Positions 9,567 through 19,350 are shown, counted from the stretch's first letter. The stretch is 64,000 bases of DNA from Flavobacterium aquidurense (GCF_001404985.1 NZ_JRLF01000011.1:1-64000), one strand, 5' to 3'. Program-made: numbers and translations. The notes: generated by a model from the letters alone, not told the origin.

Positions 9567-11985
9567 TTTTCGCCAACTGGCAGAACAGGTAAATTTTAAA
9601 TCCCTGATTAATTGTTACTGCAGGGAATTTAGTAATTGGAGCCGCTACGAAGGTATTCCGAAATACGATCAGACGCTGGCAGATTTTATGCAGACAATTG
9701 ATCACAGCTCATTTCTAAGATTCGATTTTACTGCGATTGGTCAGGAAGTTTTTGCACCGCTGACTTATTTTTCTGAAAGTGGCGTTCACTCTTTTGGTTT
9801 TCCAATTGTATCGTGCACAATTGCATCTGATGAATTCAGAGAAATAAATCCAATGGAATTTCTTGAACTTGTGAGCGAATATGCTAAAACAGATTATCCT
9901 GATATCGATGCACTTCCTACGCAAAAACGTATGGAAAACAGTATCGATAATCTGGCACTTTATCTGGAACATTATAAAAACAGCGATCATACAGCCAATA
10001 GTCCTGAGCAAACATTTATTGCATCTGAGCAATCATTGATTTTAGGACACACGGTTCATCCTTTGCCTAAAAGCAGAGAAGGTTTTACCAAAGACGAACT
10101 GCTGAAATATTCACCTGAAACCGGAGGGAAATTTGGTTTGCACTTTTTCCTGATTCATCCGGAGAATGTAATAGAAAAAAGCGCTGCAGATTATTTGATT
10201 ACAGATTATCTGAGAGAAGAAATCTTAAAATACGCAGATGCACATTCGAAAGAATTACTCGATTTTTATTCCAATTATAAAGTAGTTCCTGCTCATCCTT
10301 GGGAAGCTAATTATTTGTTAGATCAAAAGGAAGTAAAAGAAATGCAATCGAAGCAGCTTCTTTTTAGTTTAGGGCAATTTGGACCTTCGTACACAGCAAC
10401 TTCATCTGTTAGAACCGTCTATAATGCTGAAAGCGAATGGATGTATAAATTCTCTCTGCATGTAAAAATCACTAATTCATTTCGCGTTAATTACCTCCAT
10501 GAATTAAATCGTGGTTATGATGCAGCGCAACTCATGAAAACCAGTTGGGGAAAAGATATACAAAAAGAATATCCTCAAATACAGCTTATTACAGATCCTG
10601 CTTTTATCGCCGTTACTTATGATGATAAAATTATTGATGGTTTTAGTACAAGCGTTCGCCAAAATCCTTTTCATGGCGCTAATGCAAACAAAAATGTAAC
10701 GATGGTTGCTTCTCTTTGCCAGGATGGCGTTCTGGGCGAATCACCAAGAATACTAAATCTTATCAATGAAGCAGCCAAAAGACAAGATGCATCTGTAACA
10801 GATACCGCCCTATCATGGTTTAAGCAATATCTAAATATTACTATAACGCCGCTTATTGGTATTTTTAATAAATACGGATTTGGATCAGAATTTCATCAGC
10901 AAAATATGTTGGTAGAATTTGATGAAAATCTTTTTCCGGCCAAACTTTATTTTAGGGACAATCAGGGTTATTTTTTCCGTCAGGGAAAAGTGGAAGAACT
11001 CGAAAGCCTGATTCCGGATTTTGGTAAAGAAAGCAGATCGTTTATTGCCGAAAGCAGAATTATTGACTTCTGGGGATATTATCTTCTGGTAAACCACTTG
11101 TTTGGCGTAGTAAATATTCTGGGCAAAAATAAACTGGCCGACGAAACGACACTTCTTAATCTTATTTATGAAGCTCTTAAAAATGAAGAAGATATCGATA
11201 CTACAAGTATTGTAAGTCATTTTACCAATAGTGCAAAACTGGTTGTAAAAGGAAATCTGTTAACCAGTCTAAACAATATGGATGAAGCCAGTGCGCCAAG
11301 AACAAATCCTGCAGTTTATAAAAAATATCCTAACCCGCTAAACAAACATTTTTTCTCTAAAAAACTTATTAATCCAAAAGAGAATACGACCGTTTTCAGC
11401 CGCTTTTTCGAGAAAGAAAATGTAACTATAACCTTGCGTTCCGTAGATATTGACAAAGATATTGAGATGCTTCACGAATGGTTTCATCGCGAACATGCTT
11501 TGAAAATCTGGCAAATGAACTGGCCAATTCGCCAAATCGAAGCCTTTTACAGAATGTTACTTCCGGGAGATCATGGGCACAGTTTTATTGGTGAAGCAAA
11601 TGGAGTTCCTACTTTTAATATCGAAGTATATTGGGCAAGCCGTGATATTGTTGGAGATTATTATGATGTTCTGCCGTCAGATTATGGAACACATCAATTT
11701 ATCGCGCCAACAGATCCTAAACTAAAATACGGATCGCCGGCAACACAATCGATGATGGATTTTGTTTTTGGAGAACCAAAAGTTGGTAAAATGGTTGGCG
11801 AAGGATCTGTAGATTCTATTGCATCGATGATGAACAAAGCACACGTAGGTTTTAAAATCGAAAAAGTGATCGAAATGCCACATAAAAAAGCCAATCTTAA
11901 CTTTTGCTACAGAGAATGGTATTGGGCAAAATTTCCTGCTGCCAAAGATTTTCAAAACAATACAGTTTCAGCAACTCAAGTTTAA
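9538..11985 (+). CDS. IucA/IucC siderophore synthetase fused to GNAT acyltransferase
   Basis: This 815-residue protein joins two enzymes. Residues ~1-620 are an NRPS-independent siderophore (NIS) synthetase: PAHPWEANYLL, the basic substrate motif KFSLHVKITNSFRVNYLHEL, and EFHQQNMLVEF in place of the common HGQN. Residues ~640-815 match the IucB/RhbD-type N-hydroxyamine acyltransferase (LHEWFHREHALKIWQMNW; GEGSVDSIASMMN). The fusion could acylate N-hydroxydiamine and condense it with a carboxylate such as citrate. In rhizobactin 1021 loci these steps are separate adjacent genes in the same order (RhbC, RhbD). A second ATG at 9544 is an equally likely start. Both starts lie inside the decarboxylase gene. 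Confidence 0.88.
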   Translation: MEMNTTDLTNFRQLAEQVNFKSLINCYCREFSNWSRYEGIPKYDQTLADFMQTIDHSSFLRFDFTAIGQEVFAPLTYFSESGVHSFGFPIVSCTIASDEFREINPMEFLELVSEYAKTDYPDIDALPTQKRMENSIDNLALYLEHYKNSDHTANSPEQTFIASEQSLILGHTVHPLPKSREGFTKDELLKYSPETGGKFGLHFFLIHPENVIEKSAADYLITDYLREEILKYADAHSKELLDFYSNYKVVPAHPWEANYLLDQKEVKEMQSKQLLFSLGQFGPSYTATSSVRTVYNAESEWMYKFSLHVKITNSFRVNYLHELNRGYDAAQLMKTSWGKDIQKEYPQIQLITDPAFIAVTYDDKIIDGFSTSVRQNPFHGANANKNVTMVASLCQDGVLGESPRILNLINEAAKRQDASVTDTALSWFKQYLNITITPLIGIFNKYGFGSEFHQQNMLVEFDENLFPAKLYFRDNQGYFFRQGKVEELESLIPDFGKESRSFIAESRIIDFWGYYLLVNHLFGVVNILGKNKLADETTLLNLIYEALKNEEDIDTTSIVSHFTNSAKLVVKGNLLTSLNNMDEASAPRTNPAVYKKYPNPLNKHFFSKKLINPKENTTVFSRFFEKENVTITLRSVDIDKDIEMLHEWFHREHALKIWQMNWPIRQIEAFYRMLLPGDHGHSFIGEANGVPTFNIEVYWASRDIVGDYYDVLPSDYGTHQFIAPTDPKLKYGSPATQSMMDFVFGEPKVGKMVGEGSVDSIASMMNKAHVGFKIEKVIEMPHKKANLNFCYREWYWAKFPAAKDFQNNTVSATQV

Positions 11986-12003
11986 TTCATAAAAAATACC
12001 ACA

Positions 12004-13344
12004 ATGAGTACAGAAAAAATATACTCCGTAATCGGGATCGGAATTGGTCCTTTTAATCTTGGGCTTGCCGCTCTTATAGAACCTGTTGAAGAACTAACGG
12101 CACTGTTTTTTGATCAGTCAGAAAGTTTTGACTGGCATCCGGGACTTATGTTAAATAATGCGACGCTTCAGGTTCCGTTTTTAGGAGATTTGGTCACAAT
12201 GGCGGATCCTGCAAATAAATACAGCTTTCTTAATTACATTAAAGAAAGCGGTCGTTTATACAAATTTTATATCCGAGAAAATTTCTTCATTTACAGACGA
12301 GAATATAACGAATATTGCAAATGGGTTGCAAATCAATTGCCAAATTGCAAATTCTCGCATAAAGTAGTTTCGATTGATTACGTTGATGATCTTTATAAAA
12401 TAATGGTTATCAATACGCAAACTTGTATCACGGCTACGTATTATGCCAATAAAATTGTTTTAGGCACTGGAACTTCTCCACATATTCCAGACTTTATCGA
12501 TCACGAAGTTTTACCAAATGTAATTCACGCTTCAAAATACCTGAATTTCAAATCACGTATTAATAAAAATGCAGCCGTTACTATTATTGGTTCCGGACAA
12601 AGTGCAGCCGAAGTTTTCCGTGATCTTTTGCCTGAAACTGAGAATGGTTTACAGCTAAAATGGTTTACGCGTTCATCTCACTTTTTCCCTTTAGATAATA
12701 AATCAAAACTAACGCTTGAATTGACTTCACCGGAATATGTAGATCATTTTCATAGTCTTTCTGATGAAAAACGAAAACAGCTTTTGGCGAGACAACACGG
12801 ACTTTACAAAGGAATCGATCAGGAATTAATCAACGAAATCTTCGATAGTTTGTACGAAATGAGTTTAGAAGATAAACCTCTAAATGTAGAATTACGTTCG
12901 AATATGCGTCTGACTTCCGTTAACGAAGAAACTGACGGATCGTATAATCTGGATTTCATTCACACAGAATTAGACCAGCCTTTTGAAGATCAAACGGATT
13001 ATGTAATTCTGGCGACAGGATATAAATACAAAGAACCGGGAATTCTTGCAGGAATCGAAAGCAAAATCCAACGTTTAGAAAATGGTTTATTCAATGTAAA
13101 TCGCAATTATACTATTGACAAAAATGGTACGGATATTTTTGTTCAAAATGCTGAATTACACACACATGGCCTTTCGACTCCTGATCTGGGAATGGGCGCC
13201 TACAGAAATTCATGGATTATAAATCAACTGGCAAATCGTGAAGTTTATAAAGTCGAAAAACGAATTGCTTTTCAACAATTTGGCGTACAAAAAACCACGC
13301 AGGAATTGTCTGAAGCCAATGTTTTGGAATTAATAAACGAGTAA
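12004..13344 (+). CDS. Lysine/ornithine/diamine N-monooxygenase (SidA/IucD family)
   Basis: This encodes 446 residues, the usual length. The FAD motif IGIGIGPFNLGLAAL is at the N-terminus, the NADPH motif IIGSGQSAAEVF near residue 200, and the C-terminal signatures VILATGYKYKEPG and LSTPDLGMGAYRNSWII are present. The enzyme hydroxylates a terminal amine with NADPH and O2 to begin hydroxamate formation. It follows the fused synthetase by 18 bp. With a diamine-forming decarboxylase two genes upstream, a free diamine is the likelier substrate than lysine itself, as in DesB or RhbE. Confidence 0.92.
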   Translation: MSTEKIYSVIGIGIGPFNLGLAALIEPVEELTALFFDQSESFDWHPGLMLNNATLQVPFLGDLVTMADPANKYSFLNYIKESGRLYKFYIRENFFIYRREYNEYCKWVANQLPNCKFSHKVVSIDYVDDLYKIMVINTQTCITATYYANKIVLGTGTSPHIPDFIDHEVLPNVIHASKYLNFKSRINKNAAVTIIGSGQSAAEVFRDLLPETENGLQLKWFTRSSHFFPLDNKSKLTLELTSPEYVDHFHSLSDEKRKQLLARQHGLYKGIDQELINEIFDSLYEMSLEDKPLNVELRSNMRLTSVNEETDGSYNLDFIHTELDQPFEDQTDYVILATGYKYKEPGILAGIESKIQRLENGLFNVNRNYTIDKNGTDIFVQNAELHTHGLSTPDLGMGAYRNSWIINQLANREVYKVEKRIAFQQFGVQKTTQELSEANVLELINE

Positions 13345-13655
13345 CCAGTTGTGTATAATTCATAAAAAACATTTAACACATAGTCCTGACGGTCAATGTC
13401 GTTAAGTTAAGCTTTTTAGAGAATAAAATTAATCTCGCAAAGGCGCTAAGACGCAAAGGTTTAAGCTTCGCGAAATTTTTCTGAATAGGCTCCAGCTTTA
13501 GCTGGAGTTTATAAAAACCAATCTAAATGGCTTTACCCAAAAATACGCGATTTGGCTAAAGCCATCTAATTGTGTGCATTAAGTACCTCCAGCTAAAGCT
13601 GGAGGCTAATCAACAAACTAAAAAAAGCAATTAAATAATTAGAAAAACAACTAGG
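13345..13655. repeat. Intergenic spacer holding a three-hairpin interspersed repeat
   Basis: Bases ~13488-13609 hold three palindromes in a row: CTCCAGCTTTAGCTGGAG, an inner GGCT..AGCC pair, and CCTCCAGCTAAAGCTGGAGG. Related units lie at 19046-19170 and 29089-29209. Just upstream (13434-13460) is a second repeat type, CGCAAAGGCGCTAAGACGCA. The spacer interrupts an otherwise tight operon. I saw no convincing promoter in it. Confidence 0.7.
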
Positions 13656-15491
13656 ATGATAACCCCAGAAAACACATTCAAAGACGCACAGCATCTCAAT
13701 TCAGCGACTTGGGATAAAGTAAATCGAAACCTACTCGCTAAAAGCATTGCTGAATTAATGCGTGAAGATGTAGCGAAACCACAAATAATAAACACCGACG
13801 AAAATGGTCTTACCCATTTTATATTAGAAACTGACAAAGAGAATATTTATTACAGTTTTTCTGCCTATCCAAGATTCCTGAATTACTGGCATATTATCAA
13901 AGAAAGTATTCATAAAATCGAAAATGAAGTAAAACTGGATCACGTTGATGTTCCAAATTTCTTTATTGAACTTCAGGAAACTTTCGGGATTAACTCTTTT
14001 ACACTTGCCCATTATATTGAGGAATTGCTGCATACTTTATATGCCGATGCTTTTATTCATTCGAAACGTCGTTTGTCAGCTTCAAAGTTGGCCGATGCCG
14101 ATTTTCAAACCATCGAACACAGTCTCGACGGTCATCCGTGGGTAATTGTAAACAAAGGCCGAATAGGTTTTGACTCTGAAGATTACGAAAATTACACGCC
14201 TGAATCCGGTCAAAAAACACAATTGGTCTGGATTGCTGCTCATAAAAACAGAGCAACTTTGCGCCTTCAAACGGATATGAATGATGAGACTTTCTATGAA
14301 AATGAAATTGGTTCTGAAAAAATAGAAACCTTTAGAAACAAACTAATTCAGTCAAAAGTAAATCCGGACGATTATATTTTTATTCCCGTGCATTTATGGC
14401 AATGGCAAAATAAACTGGTTATGCAATTTGCTAATGATATTGCGTCTAAACATCTTATTCCGTTAGAATTAACCGAGGATATTTATAGTCCGCAACAAAG
14501 TATTCGCACTTTTTTTAATCAAAGCAAACCCAACAAACATTATGTAAAAACGTCGATGTCGATCTTAAACACAAGTCACATTAGAGGTTTGTGTCCCAAA
14601 CAATTGTCGATTGCGCCACGTCTTACAGAATATCTTAAAGATATACTTAGAAAAGACGAACACCTGCAAAAAATGGAAGTTGTGCTTTTAGGCGAAGTGG
14701 TTTCTGTTTCTTACACACATCCCAGTTACAGTAAAATTGTAAATCCGCCGTACCAATACAATGAGTATTTGGGTGCAATGTGGCGCGAGAGTCCTGTAAA
14801 CTCCCTGAAACACGGAGAAAATCTAATGACAATGGCGGCATTATTATATGTCGACGATCATGGCAAAAGCCTTGTAGAAGAACTGATTATAAAATCAGGA
14901 CTTTCTACAGAGCAATGGTTAAAAGCTTATATGAGAGCTTATCTTAAACCTGTGCTTCAAATTTATTATCAACACTCTTTATGCATCGATCCGCACGGAC
15001 AAAATGTAATTCTTATTCTAAAAGATTACGTTCCAACGCGTATTGCTTTGCAGGACTTTGTGGGCGATATTTTGATTAATGAAGAAGGAAAGAAAAAGCT
15101 TCCCCAGGAATTTATCGACAATATGTTTGTGGCTTCTCCAAATCCTGAAAATGCGCCATTAACGATTCTTATTGCTGTTTTTGATGCTTTTTTCAGATAC
15201 CTGAGTGATGTATTAATTACTTCAGCAAACTATTCTGAAACCTCTTTCTGGAATTGTGTTCACGATATTGTTTTAGAATATCAGCAGGAACATCCGGAAT
15301 TACAGGATATGTTTGATAAATACAATTTATTTATTCCGGAGTTTAAACGTCTAATTTTCAATAGCCGACGTTTGTATAATGGTTACGAAGAAACGGTTGG
15401 TTTTCCACACATGAAAAAAAGCGGTTTTATTCCAAATCCGCTGCATCAGTTGATTCATGAAGAAGTACTAACAGAAAAAGAAAACGCATGA
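13656..15491 (+). CDS. IucA/IucC-family siderophore synthetase (second copy)
   Basis: This encodes 611 residues, the standard length for a stand-alone NIS synthetase. Visible signatures are HPWVIVNKGRIGF, the ATP/substrate segment KTSMSILNTSHIRGLCPKQL and CIDPHGQNVILIL with the canonical HGQN. Such enzymes adenylate a carboxylate and couple it to an amine. With the fused IucA-type enzyme it gives the two-synthetase pattern known for citrate-dihydroxamate siderophores (aerobactin, rhizobactin 1021), although a DesD-type cyclising role cannot be excluded. Its stop overlaps the MATE start (ATGA at 15488), so the two are translationally coupled. Confidence 0.9.
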   Translation: MITPENTFKDAQHLNSATWDKVNRNLLAKSIAELMREDVAKPQIINTDENGLTHFILETDKENIYYSFSAYPRFLNYWHIIKESIHKIENEVKLDHVDVPNFFIELQETFGINSFTLAHYIEELLHTLYADAFIHSKRRLSASKLADADFQTIEHSLDGHPWVIVNKGRIGFDSEDYENYTPESGQKTQLVWIAAHKNRATLRLQTDMNDETFYENEIGSEKIETFRNKLIQSKVNPDDYIFIPVHLWQWQNKLVMQFANDIASKHLIPLELTEDIYSPQQSIRTFFNQSKPNKHYVKTSMSILNTSHIRGLCPKQLSIAPRLTEYLKDILRKDEHLQKMEVVLLGEVVSVSYTHPSYSKIVNPPYQYNEYLGAMWRESPVNSLKHGENLMTMAALLYVDDHGKSLVEELIIKSGLSTEQWLKAYMRAYLKPVLQIYYQHSLCIDPHGQNVILILKDYVPTRIALQDFVGDILINEEGKKKLPQEFIDNMFVASPNPENAPLTILIAVFDAFFRYLSDVLITSANYSETSFWNCVHDIVLEYQQEHPELQDMFDKYNLFIPEFKRLIFNSRRLYNGYEETVGFPHMKKSGFIPNPLHQLIHEEVLTEKENA

Positions 15492-16894
15492 AAGAAGCTA
15501 TTTTAAAAACACGCTCTTTTTTTGGTCTTCTAAGGCGTTCTCTTGCCGGAACCGAAAGTAATTTTACCTCCGGCAGCATCAACAAAACCATCATTTTGTT
15601 ATCTGTGCCAATGGTTGCAGAACTTTTGATGGAATCCTTATTTGTGTGTTCAAACCTGTTCTTTGTGAGTAGATTAGGCACAAATGCGATTTCTATTGCA
15701 GGAGCAACAACCACTTTTATTACCTTTTGTTATTCGGTTTCAATAGGCTTGGGAATCGCAGCATCGGCAATGATTTCGCGAAGAATTGGCGAGAAAAAAT
15801 TCAAAGCGGCAGGACAAACCGCCATGCAGGTTATTTATGCAACCACGCCAATTGCGATACTTATAAGTGTTATTTGTGCCATATGGACAACTGATATTAT
15901 GAGTGCCATGGGACTTTCTGACGCTATGGTTCAGGAAGGAACAACTTACGGAATCGTCATGTTTGCGTCAAGCGGATTTCTGATTCTGCGTATTGTCATC
16001 AACGGAATATTCCGCGGTGCCGGAGATGCTTCTACAGCTATGAGAATCCTTTGGCTTTCGAATGCGCTAAACATTGTATTGTGCCCGATATTTATTTTTG
16101 GCTGGGGACCAATTCCCGCTTACGGATTACTCGGTGTTGGATTAGCAACATTAATTGCCAGGGTTATTGGTGTGCTTTATCAGGCATGGTTTCTTCTAAG
16201 ACGCAAAACGGTTCTGAAAATAGGATTAGCACAGTTGGTATTTAATCTGGCAATTTTCAAAAGAGTTTTAAAACTCGCTTTTGGAGGAACGGTTCAGTTT
16301 ATTATTCCGGCTTCGAGTTGGGTGTTTATGATCAAAATCATGTCACATTTTGGACCTAATGCGCTTGCGGGATACATTCTGGCGCAACGGGTAACTTCGA
16401 TTGCGACAATGCCAGCCTGGGGATTAGGAAATGCAGCCGGAATATTAACCGGACAAAATCTTGGCGCCAAACAACCCGACAGAGCCGAAAAATCAGTTTG
16501 GAGAGCAGGAATGCTAAACATGGGGTTCTTGGTTTTAATTGGAATTTCGTGGATTTTTCTCGCTGTTCCTGTTGTAAAAATCTTTACAGATATTCCAGAA
16601 GTAATCTCATTTAGTACAAGGTACATTCATTTTATTTCTATGGCCTATATTCTTTTGGGATATACTATGGTAATTTCCAGGGCGCTCAACGCTGCCGGAG
16701 AAGTAAAAGTAGTCACCTGGCTTTATATTTTAATGTTTTATATCGTTCAGATTCCCCTCGCCTACGCTTTAGGAATTTCTTTTGAACTGGGATCAAATGG
16801 TGTTTTTACAGCCATTCTTGTTTCAGAAATTGTATTGGCTGTCGCCTGTATAATTGTCTTTAGAAAAGGAAAATGGAAGCATACTAAGGTTTAA
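15488..16894 (+). CDS. MATE-family efflux transporter
   Basis: This encodes 468 residues with about 12 hydrophobic segments in two similar halves (INKTIILLSVPMVAELLME early; FKRVLKLAFGGTVQFIIPAS for the second half). It is coupled by a 4-bp overlap to the siderophore synthetase, so export of the finished siderophore across the inner membrane is the natural reading. MATE pumps run on proton or sodium gradients. It is the only obvious exporter gene in the operon. Confidence 0.88.
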   Translation: MKEAILKTRSFFGLLRRSLAGTESNFTSGSINKTIILLSVPMVAELLMESLFVCSNLFFVSRLGTNAISIAGATTTFITFCYSVSIGLGIAASAMISRRIGEKKFKAAGQTAMQVIYATTPIAILISVICAIWTTDIMSAMGLSDAMVQEGTTYGIVMFASSGFLILRIVINGIFRGAGDASTAMRILWLSNALNIVLCPIFIFGWGPIPAYGLLGVGLATLIARVIGVLYQAWFLLRRKTVLKIGLAQLVFNLAIFKRVLKLAFGGTVQFIIPASSWVFMIKIMSHFGPNALAGYILAQRVTSIATMPAWGLGNAAGILTGQNLGAKQPDRAEKSVWRAGMLNMGFLVLIGISWIFLAVPVVKIFTDIPEVISFSTRYIHFISMAYILLGYTMVISRALNAAGEVKVVTWLYILMFYIVQIPLAYALGISFELGSNGVFTAILVSEIVLAVACIIVFRKGKWKHTKV

Positions 16895-16926
16895 AAAAAA
16901 AGTTTTACGCAGATTTTGGTGTGTTT

Positions 16927-17030
16927 TTGTCATTCCGAGGAACGAGGAATCTCCACAAGTAGCTCGACAATTTAAGAAAAATACTGTGCGTTAGTTTCTT
17001 GCGGAGATTCCTCGTTCCTCGGAATGACAA
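16927..17030. repeat. Long inverted repeat (family A, copy 1)
   Basis: Two perfect 28-bp arms (16927-16954 and 17003-17030; beginning TTGTCATTCCGAGGAACGAG) flank a 48-bp loop containing AGCTCGACAA. An outer ACGCAGATTT / AAATCTGCGT pair surrounds it. The arms resemble those at 17413-17516 and 35281-35382. No coding capacity is seen. It is a miniature palindromic repeat rather than an insertion sequence, and may also stop transcription after the MATE gene. Confidence 0.8.
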
Positions 17031-17115
17031 TAAAATCCGCTTAAATCTTTTGAAAATCTGCGTGAAAAAAATCAATACATAAAAACAATATCAATTTAAT
17101 TTAAATAAAAAAAAA

Positions 17116-17358
17116 ATGAGTACAATAGAACAATTACACGGAGTATTTGCAAGAGCTTTTGAAATTCCTGTTGAAGCAGTAAACGACGAATTAGAATATC
17201 AGGCTATAGCCGAATGGGATTCTATGAGCCATCTGGTTCTGGTTGAAGAACTGGAAAGTACGTATAATATCGCTATCGAAATGGAAGATATACTGGAAAT
17301 GGGAAGTGTAGCAAAAATTAAAGATATCCTTAAAAAATACGGATTCGAAATTAATTAA
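17116..17358 (+). CDS. Acyl carrier protein
   Basis: This encodes 80 residues with the phosphopantetheine site AEWDSMSHL (Ser36), in the class where W precedes DS rather than the fatty-acid ACP LGADS. Such ACPs usually carry aminoacyl or acyl groups in secondary metabolism. It lies between the siderophore exporter and an AMP-forming ligase that probably loads it. It is separated from the MATE gene by a 28-bp-arm inverted repeat, so it may have its own promoter. Confidence 0.88.
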   Translation: MSTIEQLHGVFARAFEIPVEAVNDELEYQAIAEWDSMSHLVLVEELESTYNIAIEMEDILEMGSVAKIKDILKKYGFEIN

Positions 17359-17653
17359 AACAACCTGTTAGACTTTTTAAACACATAGTTCCGAAGCTTT
17401 ATTAGCAACGTTTTTGTCATTTCGACGGAGGAGAAATCTCCGTGAGAAGCTCGACAAAGATTGGATTCTCGTTGCGGATTTACTTGCGAGGATTTCTCCT
17501 CCGTCGAAATGACAAAGCCTTTGCGACTTTGCGAGAAAATTTTGCCGATACAATAGTCAAAAAAAACTTCACTTAATCACATTGGACTTTGGTACTATGT
17601 GTTAAAACATTTTTCAATAATTACACTTAACCGATTAAAATAGACCTAAACTT
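17359..17653. repeat. Spacer with long inverted repeat (family A, copy 2)
   Basis: Perfect 26-bp arms at 17413-17438 and 17491-17516 (starting TTTGTCATTTCGACGGAGGA) enclose a loop with AGCTCGACAAAG. At 17517-17535 is GCCTTTGCGACTTTGCGAG, related to the repeat at 13434. No gene is seen. Confidence 0.75.
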
Positions 17654-19039
17654 ATGGAACTATACGATTTAATCCGAAAAAACGAAAAACTGATCTTTAC
17701 AGATTCGGGTACAGGAATTTCAAAATCTATTGCAGAAATGCACCAATCCTTAGAAATAGAAAACCTTCGTTCTGTCGTTTTTATATACAATGATAATCAG
17801 TTGCCGGCAATAGAAACATTACTGAACTTTTATCAAAGCAGGTATACAATTGCTTTATTAGGTATGGGTTTACTGGAAGATTTTAAGGAGAATTTAGAAC
17901 AAAAATATACTCCTTATTATATCTATGATCCAACCAGAACTGCTATAGAAGGTTATAGTGCGGTAAAAGCTTCGGATACGATTATATTATTTAAGCGCAA
18001 TGTAAATTTAATTTATCCGATACATGCCAAAACTAAACTTCTTTTAAGCACTTCCGGAACAACTGGCTCACCAAAATTCGTAAGACTTTCTGATGCAAAC
18101 CTGGTTCAGAATGCGAAGTCTATTATGGAATATATGCCTATAAAAACAGATGATGTGGTGCCTTTAAATGTGCCTATTAATTTTGTGTACGGCTTATCTA
18201 TTTTTACAACCAATTGTATCAAGGCAAATAAGATTGTATGTACGGATAAAGATGCTTTTCAGAAAGAATTCTGGGCAGATTTTAAAAAATACGGTTATTC
18301 TACTTTAGGCGGAGTCCCTTATTTTTATGAAATGTTGTATAGTATTGGCTTTTTCAAAAAAGATCATCCGTCACTACGATATCTTACGCACACCGGCGGC
18401 ATGTTAAACCAGAAACTCATCGAAGCAATTGCAGAATTCAGTGAGAAATTCGACAAACAATTCTTTGCTCAATATGGTCAGACAGAAGCTTGCGGAAGAA
18501 TGGCTTATCTGCCTCCAAAAGATCTCCTGAGAAAAGGAACATCGATTGGGTTGCCTGTCAAAAATGGAAAATTTGAGATCGATAACGAAACAGATGAACT
18601 GATTTATATTGGTCCAAATGTATTTGGCGGTTACGCTAACATCAGAGCCGATCTTCAGTTTTTTGAACAACAGGAAAAACTTCATACAGGAGACAAAGCC
18701 AGAAAAGACGATGAAGGTTATTACTATATTGTAGGCAGGATAAAAAGAATTGTAAAATTATTTGGTGTGAGGCTCAATCTTGATGAAACCGAATTACTTT
18801 TGAAAGATGCTTTGGGCGGACAAACTTTTATTTGTTTAGGAATCAATGATAAACATTTAGCCGTTATGTACACAGACCAAAATTTGAATAAAGAGTTAAT
18901 ACTAAAAGTCTTAAAAGCAAAACTGAACCTGCACGCCAGTTCTTTAAAAGTAATTTTTATAGAGGATGTGCCACTTACACCAAACGGAAAAGTGAATTAT
19001 CCATTACTTAAAGAATCGCTGGAAGTAAGTTATGCTTAG
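17654..19039 (+). CDS. AMP-forming acyl/aryl ligase (adenylation enzyme)
   Basis: This encodes 461 residues of the ANL superfamily: P-loop-like LLLSTSGTTGSPKFVRLS, AQYGQTEACGRMAYLPP, the hinge region GDKARKDDEGYYYIVGRIKR, and the catalytic lysine in PLTPNGKVNYP. It is short for an acyl-CoA synthetase (usually 500 or more) and has no fused carrier domain. The carrier is probably the ACP encoded ~300 bp upstream. Together they could activate an acyl or amino acid that decorates the siderophore, as the fatty tail does in rhizobactin 1021. Substrate unknown. Confidence 0.85.
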   Translation: MELYDLIRKNEKLIFTDSGTGISKSIAEMHQSLEIENLRSVVFIYNDNQLPAIETLLNFYQSRYTIALLGMGLLEDFKENLEQKYTPYYIYDPTRTAIEGYSAVKASDTIILFKRNVNLIYPIHAKTKLLLSTSGTTGSPKFVRLSDANLVQNAKSIMEYMPIKTDDVVPLNVPINFVYGLSIFTTNCIKANKIVCTDKDAFQKEFWADFKKYGYSTLGGVPYFYEMLYSIGFFKKDHPSLRYLTHTGGMLNQKLIEAIAEFSEKFDKQFFAQYGQTEACGRMAYLPPKDLLRKGTSIGLPVKNGKFEIDNETDELIYIGPNVFGGYANIRADLQFFEQQEKLHTGDKARKDDEGYYYIVGRIKRIVKLFGVRLNLDETELLLKDALGGQTFICLGINDKHLAVMYTDQNLNKELILKVLKAKLNLHASSLKVIFIEDVPLTPNGKVNYPLLKESLEVSYA

Positions 19040-19205
19040 TTTAAATAGACTCTTGATTTAGCTGGAAATATTTAAAAAGAAAGGAAAAATTGGGCTTTAG
19101 CCAAAATAATAATTTTGGCTAAAGCCTTTTTATAATCAATGCTATAACCTCTAGCTAAAGCAGGAGTCTATTCAAAAAAAAACAAAAAATATCGGTATTC
19201 AGTAT
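19040..19205. repeat. Three-hairpin interspersed repeat (family B, copy 2)
   Basis: TAGACTC at 19046 and GAGTCTA at 19164 close a unit with an inner GGCTTTAGCC..GGCTAAAGCC stem (19094-19129). It matches the unit inside the siderophore operon and that at 29089-29209. It lies between the convergent ligase and receptor genes and may act as a terminator for both. Confidence 0.7.
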
Positions 19206-19350
19206 TCACTTCAGTATTCAGTATTCAGTATTCAGTCACAGTCTCAGTTTACAGTACTGAGACTGTAAACTGAGACTGTAAACTGAGACTGTAAACTGAG
19301 ACTGTAAACTGAGACTGTAAACTGTGACTGTAAACTGTGACTATAACAAA
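19206..19350. repeat. 13-bp tandem repeat with inverted first unit
   Basis: About six head-to-tail copies of GACTGTAAACTGA (last ones ending T) span ~19258-19338. They are preceded by an inverted copy (CTCAGTTTACAGT, ~19242) and by TATTCAG repeated with a 7-bp period (~19210-19236). The array ends 10-20 bp from the stop codon of the receptor gene. There are no spacers, so it is not CRISPR. Confidence 0.85.

Noticed and set aside
16927-17516. Inverted repeats as ends of an insertion sequence around the ACP gene
   Set aside because: Each inverted repeat is a self-contained hairpin with both arms together; no transposase is present and no target duplication was seen.
19206-19350. Tandem repeats considered as CRISPR
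   Set aside because: Units are 13 bp, head to tail with no spacers, and no cas genes are in the window.
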